From Triticum aestivum (taxonomy: Eukaryota; Streptophyta; Magnoliopsida; Poales; Poaceae), in contig NC_057801.1 of the NCBI RefSeq assembly GCF_018294505.1, forward strand, positions 201,752,538-201,816,537: DNA of 64,000 nt, in the 5' to 3' direction. The notes below the pieces were generated by a model that worked only from the letters and a program-made list of their open reading frames with translations, had not been told where the DNA came from and ran no database searches. The position numbers and the translations under genes are program-made. Of this stretch, positions 57,687 to 64,000 are shown in pieces (position 1 is the first letter of the stretch; each line of letters begins with the position of its first letter).

Positions 57687-58343
57687 ATGGCACCCAAACC
57701 ACCCACTTCATGCAACTGGGTCAAATCCATCGTCACAGACAGTACGCTTGATGACTTTGTGAAGACCGGCTATCTGCTGAAGAAGGAAGTTATGGCATAT
57801 CGTGCCCCTGATCTAACGGACGAAAAGCCTCATCCAAAGATGGGGAGGTCATTGTCTTTACTGACCATATGAACCAAGGTTTTTCACCACCCGGTTCAAA
57901 ATTCTTCAGGGACGTCCTGCACTTCTTTGACCTCCGTCCTCAAGACATCGGACCCAATTCCGTGTCTAATATTTGCAATTTTCAAGTGTTCAGCGAGGTA
58001 TATCTTGGAGAAGAACCTAGCTTGCTACTCTTTAGAGAGTTATTCTACTTGAACCGCCAGAATGAGTGTGCCAACGGACAAAGCTTGGAACTTGGCGGTG
58101 TCTCAATCCAACGTCGGAGAGACGTAATTTTTCCTTATGCCAACCCACCAAGTCATCCCAAAGACTGGAAGCAGACGTGGTTCTATTGTTAAGACACTTC
58201 GCCGGCTGATGAGAATCCTTTGCCCGGCTTTCGTGCTCTACGTCTTGAGTCCAAACATCCACTTCCTGATAAGATAACAGCCGCCGAACGCAAGACGCTC
58301 GTGGAGCGACCCGACCTCAAATGGTCAAGTCTCTGTGCTTCCG
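57687..58343 (+). pseudogene. Transposase_28-like (putative gypsy-type transposon) protein, N-terminal part, broken
   Basis: ATG at 57687 opens MAPKPPTSCNWVKSI. A one-base loss in the G run near 57841-57846 shifts the frame, after which FSPPGSKFFRDVLHFFDLRP and a QVFSEVYLGEEP segment follow (about 57881-58020). This matches my memory of the domain Pfam calls putative gypsy type transposon, common in grass Gypsy elements and of unknown biochemical function. A TAA at 58190-58192 breaks the frame, though related coding text continues to 58343. There a minus-strand Tekay-type element interrupts it after the flank ttccg. The rest of the protein would lie beyond the window. Confidence 0.6.
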
Positions 58344-61115
58344 TGTCATCCCTGGATCGGTAATGCTGACACACACAGTACTCGAAGGATTTATAACAGA
58401 GTAGCAATCACACACTTATTACATCGAATGTCTCAAAAGAGAACTTATTACAATAATATGGCTTAAGGCCATCTAATGCGATAACAGCGGAAGGCTTGGA
58501 AGATAAAGTGAGTCCATCAACTCCAACGGCATAGCTGAGCTGCACGGCAACGACCTATCGAACCTTACTCCTCGTCTGAAAAGTCTGCAACATAATACGT
58601 TGCAGCCCGAGAACGGGTCAGCACATGGAATATGCTGGCAATGTAACACAAAAGAGCAATAACAGAGTAATGCTACCACTACATGCATATTTGGCTGGTG
58701 GAAAGCTCTATGGTTACAGTTTTTGCGAAAAGCCAATTTTTCCCTACAACAAAGGAATATATTTTAATTTAACTATCATGGTGGTTGAAACATCATTGAG
58801 AAGGTAACCCCAACTCAATGATCCCAATTAAGATAATTAACATCCCAGCAATATTAATTTAGAGTGATGAGATACATGTGAATACTCAAGTACTAGATAC
58901 TCAGAATTGTCCATAACCGGGGACACGGCTAACCATGATTAGATTGTACACTCTGCAGAGGTTTGCGCACTTTTCCCCACAAGACTCGATCGCCTCCGTT
59001 GATTTCTCGCACTACATGGTGTTTGAGAAACGGATGACCGAGACACAGTCTTTCAGAAACATTAACTCTCTACTCCGGGTAGACCATACCAAACCTACAA
59101 AACCCACTACCTGCTGATCTACCTCTTCAAGAGCTTCACGTAACTTACTCAACTATGCTAGAGCCCATAATAGCTTGTGGCTGCACACGGAAGTTTCTAG
59201 CATGAATAAACTCAGTTCCCTTTGAGCCTGGGTGGCGGTCCATAGGAAGATCACACGGTAACCCCGGGATTTCCAAAAAAAACAGGCAATCACTGGATAC
59301 CCCAGGTGCCTCAATCCACCCAGATGTGTATTAAAGTTGCCACCTTAAGTAAACCATTAATTAACAATCTCACATCTGTCATGGATACACTCAAACCCAA
59401 ACCACGTCTACGAGCATAGCATGGCAATATAAGCAACGTGTAGAAGTAACTCCCAAGGGTTTGATAATAAACAGGGCAATAGGTTCTACCTCAGCAACTA
59501 CTTCCCAACCCACAAGTTAAAGACATCCTAATCATGCAATGTTTGAGGATTGAAACTAATGCATAAAAACTGGGTATGGAAAGAGTATGATCAATGTGTT
59601 ACTTGCCTTGCTGACGATCCGTGAATCCTAGAGACTCGTAGTAACACGCTTCGCACTCCGGGAATTCTATCGCAAACAAACAATAACATACATAAGCAAC
59701 AAGCAAAGATGCAAAAGTAAAACTCCAAATAAAAGAGTTTGACCGGAGAGTTCAACTTAAGAACTCTGGTTCGCAAAAAGAATCAAATCAAACGGAGCAA
59801 CGAAACTCAAACGGCGAAAGAAATAAGATCCGTTTACTAATCTGAACTAGGGTCAAATTTTACAGAAACGAAAACTTGTTTGAGTTGATTATTCGGAAAG
59901 GGGGTTTCGAGATGAAACTCTAGGCGCTTGAATCGCCTGATTCCGATAAACGAGCGAAAAGTTAAACAGGTTCGAACATCGGATCAGAAATCGCGATCAG
60001 AATAATCGCGGAATAAATCCGATAAAAAGAAAAATGACGAACGGCTAAACGAACGAACGTTCGTTAGCAGAAACTAAATGACGAACACGTTCGTTAAAAC
60101 GAACGAATGAGCGAATGCTCGCTAAGTAAATAAACCGAAGAATAAAACCGATCTATATAAAAAACAAACTAGAGTTTTCTCAAAAAAACCGAAGGGGTTT
60201 TATTCGGAAAAAAACCGGCGGCAGGGTGGCTACCTCCGGCGAGGTCGTCCGGCAGGGCGGGCGGCTCTGCCGAGGCTCGGCGAGGGGCGGCGGGGCTCGG
60301 CGAGAGGCGGGGTGGCGCGGGAGGCGGCGGCGGCGGCTCGGGCAGGGCGCGGGCGGCGGCGGCTCGGCTCGGGCAAGGTGCTGCTCGGCGGACGGGAGGC
60401 GGCGGCGGGTGGTGGCGGGTGGTGGTGAAGACGGTGGGGTGGTGGTATTTAAGGAGGGGGACGGCTCCGGCTTGGGAAAGGGAGTGCCTGGGGAGGAGTC
60501 CGGCTCGGACTCCCCTCGGCGTCCGTGCGGCGCACGGCGGCGCGCGCTAGGAGGCGGCGGCGAGGCGGGCCGGCCTGGCTGGGCCCTTGGCCCGGTCGGG
60601 CGCGGGTTCTTTTTTTTAAAAAAAATAAACGTTCAGCTGATGTAAAAAAAATCCTAGAAAAATAAATAAAAACCTAAAAATTCCAAAACAAGTTTTCTCC
60701 GTCTAAATGGAATATTTAGAAAGAGATGAACTTTTCTTGGCCCCTAAAATGCAATTTTTAAAACATGCAAAGTTTTTTGGGGCAAATAAAATTCCGAATA
60801 AAATCAAATAAAAACCAAATAATGATTTTAACATTTTTCCTCCGATATTTCAATTATTTTGGAGAAGTCATATTATCTCCCCTCATTTATTTATTTAAAA
60901 TGAAATATTTTCTGGAGAGAAAAATAATCAAAATCAAAATCCTCGTCTTCATTATTTGATAATACTCAAATATGAAAATCGGAAAATCCCCAACTCTCTC
61001 AGAGGATCCTTGAGTTGCTTAGGATTTCGAGGATTGCAAATGAAAAAGCATTAAAATATGATATGCATGGATGATCTATGTATAACATGCCAAATTGGAA
61101 ATTTGGGATGCTACA
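58344..61115 (-). repeat. 3' LTR of the chromovirus
   Basis: On the minus strand it starts TGTAGCATCCC at 61115 and ends CCAGGGATGACA at 58344, 2772 bp. The left flank is ttccg (58339-58343). A GC-rich leader-like block lies at 60210-60610. The 139-codon frame in that block (60226-60645, plus strand) is a composition artefact. The other LTR is outside the window. Confidence 0.8.
60446..60452 (-). promoter_or_regulatory. Possible TATA box of the chromovirus LTR
   Basis: The minus strand reads TTAAATA about 665 bp into the LTR, followed by a C-rich leader, as in the Sukkula-like LTR. The match to the TATA consensus is weak. Confidence 0.35.
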
Positions 61116-61129
61116 AACCTACCCCCCTT
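61116..61129 (-). other. Polypurine tract of the chromovirus
   Basis: The minus strand reads aaggggggtaggtt immediately before the LTR. It begins at the pol stop codon and is preceded by ctcgagggcgagattcat. Confidence 0.82.
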
Positions 61130-61562
61130 AAGATGAATCTCGCCCTCGAGATTCGGGTTGGCTAGAAAATAGGTGCGGATGGTCCTTGCGAATATCCTCT
61201 TCTCGCTCCCAGGTGGCTTCCTCCTCGGTATGGTGACTCCACTGAACTTTGCAAAACTTGATAACCTTGTTGCGAGTGACTCGACTGTCAAAATCAAGAA
61301 TCTTTACTGGCTTCTCCTCATAGGTCATATTATTATCCAGCTGAATCGCTTCCAAGGGCACTGTATCATTCAACGGTATATCGGCCATCTCAGCATGGCA
61401 CTTCTTCAGCTGTGATACGTGAAACACGTCGTGAACTCCTGACAATCCTTCAGGTAACTCCAGCTTGTAGGCAACTTCTCCCATCCGTTCCAAAATACGA
61501 TACGGTCCTACAAATCTCGGGGCTAACTTTCCCTTAACTCTAAAACGTTTTACTCCCCTCAA
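61128..61562 (-). pseudogene. pol: Chromovirus pol: integrase C-terminus and chromodomain
   Basis: This 144-codon segment follows an in-frame TGA (61590-61592) and is in the same frame as the integrase. It contains the integrase C-terminal FVGPYRILERMGEVAYKL region, the HDVFHVSQLKK stretch typical of Gypsy pol, and a chromodomain at about residues 81-130 (ILDFDSRVTRNKVIKF, then VQWSHHTEEEATWE). Chromodomains of this type steer integration to marked chromatin. The natural pol stop TAA is at 61128-61130. Confidence 0.8.
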
Positions 61563-61589
61563 GGGTGATACTCGCAGATAGGCTCTGCC

Positions 61590-62844
61590 TCAAATTTCAT
61601 AGGTTACTTCCTTGCGTTTTGAATGTGCATAACTCTTTTGTCTGGACTGAGCAATCTTTAGTCTGTCTCTGATCAGTTTAACCTTCTCCTTTGATTCCTT
61701 GATCAAATCTGGTCCAAACAACTGACGGTCTCCTACCTCATCCCACATCAATGGTGTTCTACATCTGCGTCCATACAGAGCTTCGAACGGTGCCATCTTC
61801 AAACTGGCCTGGTAGCTGTTGTTATAGGAGAACTCTGCGTATGGCAAATTGTCATCCGAACTAGATCCATAATCTAGCGCATAGGCTCTCAACATGTCCT
61901 CCAGAATCTGATTGACTCTCTCTGTCTGTCCATCTGTCTGCGGGTGAAAAGCGGTACTGAACTCCAATCGGGTACCCAAAGTCTGGTGTAGTTGATGCCA
62001 AAACTTTGAAGTAAACTGTGTTCCTCTATCTGATACGATGCTCCTCGGAACTCCATGCAAACATACGATCCTGGACATATATATCTTGGCCAACTTTGCA
62101 CTTGTATATGTTGTTTTCACTGGGATGAAGTGAGCTACTTTGGTCAAACGATCCACAACTACCCATATAGAATCATATCCTGCCTTGGTTCTGGGTAATC
62201 CGGTAATAAAGTCCATACCAAGTTTGTCCCACTTCCATTCGGGTATTGGCATAGGCTGTAACAGTCCTGCTGGCTTCTGATGCTCTGCCTTCAGTCTTTG
62301 ACATACATCACATACGGCTACATACTCGGCAATATCCTTCCTCATACCAGTCCACCAGAAACGTTCCTTCAAGTCCAAATACATCTTGGTGTTTCCGGGG
62401 TGAATTGAGTATGGTGAGTCATGGGCCTCCTGAAGTATTAACTTCCTGATCTCCGAATTGTTGGGCACATAAATCCGATCCTCAAACCACAAGGTATCGT
62501 GCTCATCCTCGCGCAAACCTTTGGCTTTACCTTCGCCCGTCTTCTCTCTTATCTCAGCAATCTCTTTGTCCTCCTTCTGAGCTTCTCGAATCTTGTCCAG
62601 CAACATCGACTGAACCTCCATTGTTGCAAGAAAACCTCTTGGAAGAATCTCCAATCGAAGTTCCATGATCTCCGCAGCTAACTCCTTTGGCAATCCTTTG
62701 TTCTCAAGGATATTAGCATAACTCTTCCGGCTCAAGGCGTCTGCTACGACGTTGGCCTTTCCTGGATGATAGTGTAGCTTCATATCATAATCCTTTATAA
62801 GTTCCAACCATCTCCTCTGTCTGAGGTTCAACTCCTTCCGTGTG
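61590..62844 (-). pseudogene. pol: Chromovirus pol: RNase H end and integrase
   Basis: Starting just after a frameshift, [14 protein letters not shown] and YHPGKANVVADALSR form the end of RNase H. The integrase has its zinc-binding H..H..CDVC pattern (about 62445-62305), then catalytic residues in MDFITGLP (near 62210), IVSDRGTQF (near 62035) and QTDGQTERVNQ with the Glu (near 61935). The GRRCRTPL segment lies near 61760. The frame ends in a premature TGA at 61590-61592. All DDE residues are present. Confidence 0.85.
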
Positions 62845-64000
62845 AAAAATGTACTTCAAGCTCTTATGATCCGTGTACACATCACAACGGTTTCCAATAA
62901 GATAATGTCTCCAGGTCTTCAACGCATGCACTACGGCTGCTAACTCCAAATCATGCGTGGCATAGTTCAACTCGTGTGGCTTCAGTTGTCGTGAGGCATA
63001 CGAAACAAGTTTTCCGTCCTGCATAAGCACACATCCAAGTCCCAAGCAAGAGGCGTCACAATACACTTGAAACTCCTTATGTATATCTGGCAAGGTCAGC
63101 ACTGGGGCTGTAGTCAATCGTTTCTTCAACTCCTGAAAGCTTGTCTCGCAATCCTCTGTCCATTTGAACTTAGTATCCTTCTTTAACAATTCAGTCATTG
63201 GCTTAGCAATCTTGGAAAAATTCTCAATGAATCTCCGATAATATCCTGCCAGTCCAAGGAAACTGCGGATCTCGCCAACTGAAGTGGGTGCCAACCATTC
63301 AGTGACCGACTGAACCTTACTGGGATCTACTGCTATACCCTCTCCTGATATAACATGCCCAAGAAATCCAACTTCTTTCAACCAAAACTCGCACTTGCTG
63401 AATTTGGCGTATAACTGGTGTTCCCTGAGTTTCTCGAGAACCAAACGCAAGTGTTCCGCGTGCTCCTCTTCGTTCTTCGAGTATATCATAATATCATCAA
63501 TAAATACCACAACAAACTTGTCCAAATACTCCATGAACACCTTGTTCATCATACTCATGAAATAGGCAGGGGCGTTAGTCAGTCCAAATGACATGACCGT
63601 ATACTCATATAATCCATACCGTGTGGTAAACGCTGTCTTTGGTATATCCTTCTCTCGGATCTTCAACTGATGGTATCCTGATCGTAGATCAATCTTCGAA
63701 AACACCTTAGCTCCTTGTAACTGATCAAACAGATCATTAATCATCGGTAAGGGATACTTGTTCTTTATCGTTACTTCATTCAGCGCTCGGTAATCAACAA
63801 CCATCCTCAGGGATTTATCCTTCTTCTCCACCAAAAGTACTGGGGCTCCCCAAGGTGATGAACTTCTATGAATGTAACCTTTCTCCAACAACTCTTTGAT
63901 CTGCTTCTTAATTTCCTCCAGGTCATTTGCTGGCATCCGATAGGGTCTCTTGGATATTGGCCCTGTACCTGGCAATAGCTCTATCAAAAACTCGATGTCT
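62843..64000 (-). pseudogene. pol: Chromovirus pol: reverse transcriptase and RNase H
   Basis: The frame is open from the window edge. RT landmarks are [17 protein letters not shown] (near 63790-63745), the FGLTNAPA stretch (near 63590) and the catalytic FIDD with its two Asp at 63493-63498. RNase H follows with [14 protein letters not shown] (near 63060) and [12 protein letters not shown] ending near 62846. A one-base insertion at about 62841-62845 then shifts the frame, leaving a short artefactual tail to 62785. This enzyme would copy element RNA into DNA and remove the template. The missing start lies beyond base 64000. Confidence 0.87.

Larger units (their letters stand above)
56130..58343 (+). 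mobile_element. LTR-retrotransposon remnant with promoter, leader and ORF
   Basis: From about 56130 (tgtcctagtggaaggac) the text is familiar Triticeae LTR sequence, for example tttatactggttcggcccct near 56211. It contains a TATA box, a C-rich leader, a predicted intron and an ORF of the type annotated as putative gypsy-type transposon. No primer-binding site is visible between promoter and ORF, so the LTR end is not located. The ORF is cut at 58343 by the next element. The left boundary is approximate and the family is unassigned. Confidence 0.55.
58344..64000 (-). mobile_element. Tekay/Del-type Gypsy chromovirus, 3' half
   Basis: The LTR (58344-61115), purine tract and pol are arranged in order on the minus strand. 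pol runs off the window end, so gag, protease, the 5' LTR and the right target duplication are not visible. Domain order RT, RNase H, integrase, chromodomain identifies a Gypsy chromovirus, and the sequences resemble the Tekay/Del clade. pol contains one frameshift and one nonsense codon. Confidence 0.87.

Noticed and set aside
1..64000. CRISPR arrays, operons, ribosome-binding sites or other prokaryotic features
   Set aside because: None seen; the element content is that of a grass nuclear genome.

Overview
The window is transposable-element-dense plant DNA. The families recognised point to a Triticeae grass (wheat, Aegilops, rye or barley group): an Angela/WIS/BARE1 Copia LTR, a Sukkula-like large non-autonomous Gypsy element, a Sabrina-like Athila-lineage Gypsy element, a Triticeae Stowaway MITE and L1-type LINEs. 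I found no intact host gene, no rRNA gene and no complete tRNA gene. The only possible host-gene trace is a short candidate exon near 53.4 kb. Family names come from memory of element termini and could not be checked by search.

Layout. 1-187 is the end of a CACTA transposon. 577-17628 is one Angela-type LTR split by a Sukkula-like element (1954-17289, TSD ctgag). That element's 3' LTR is itself split by an inverted, related solo LTR (13167-17046, TSD gtctg). 17629-24120 is AT-rich, low-complexity DNA with one MULE-like element (21702-22875). 24121-45861 is a complete Sabrina-like element (TSD cccgt). A complete minus-strand non-autonomous Gypsy element (25802-37042, TSD ccaga) sits in its gag, and a 337-bp Helitron-like element (39232-39568) sits in its reverse transcriptase. 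46402-48265 is a second MULE-like element with tRNA-like sequences in both ends. 48611-50855 is a minus-strand LINE with a plus-strand LINE fragment nested in it. 50961-52309 holds a TIR element with a small broken ORF and a Stowaway MITE. 52310-54619 is mostly unassigned. 54620-56120 holds a MULE-like MITE and a LINE remnant. 56130-58343 is an LTR-element remnant with a promoter, a predicted leader intron and a broken ORF. 58344 to the window end is a minus-strand Tekay/Del-type chromovirus with a broken pol.

The insertions give a clear relative chronology. The Sabrina-like element is older than the element in its gag, whose two LTRs differ by only about nine substitutions by eye. The Angela LTR is older than the Sukkula-like element, which is older than the inverted solo LTR. 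Every retrotransposon reading frame seen here carries at least one lesion, apart from the short post-pol ORF of the Sabrina-like element. Nothing in the window looks autonomously mobile, although the two large non-autonomous elements keep their priming and polypurine sites.

The most unusual signals are four 15-22 bp insertions, each flanked by a 12-17 bp direct repeat and carrying an oligo(A) or oligo(T) run, three of them with a similar tail. Others are the outward-facing tRNA-like sequences in the MULE termini and the hairpin-forming bZIP-type palindromes in the LTRs of the 25.8-37.0 kb element.
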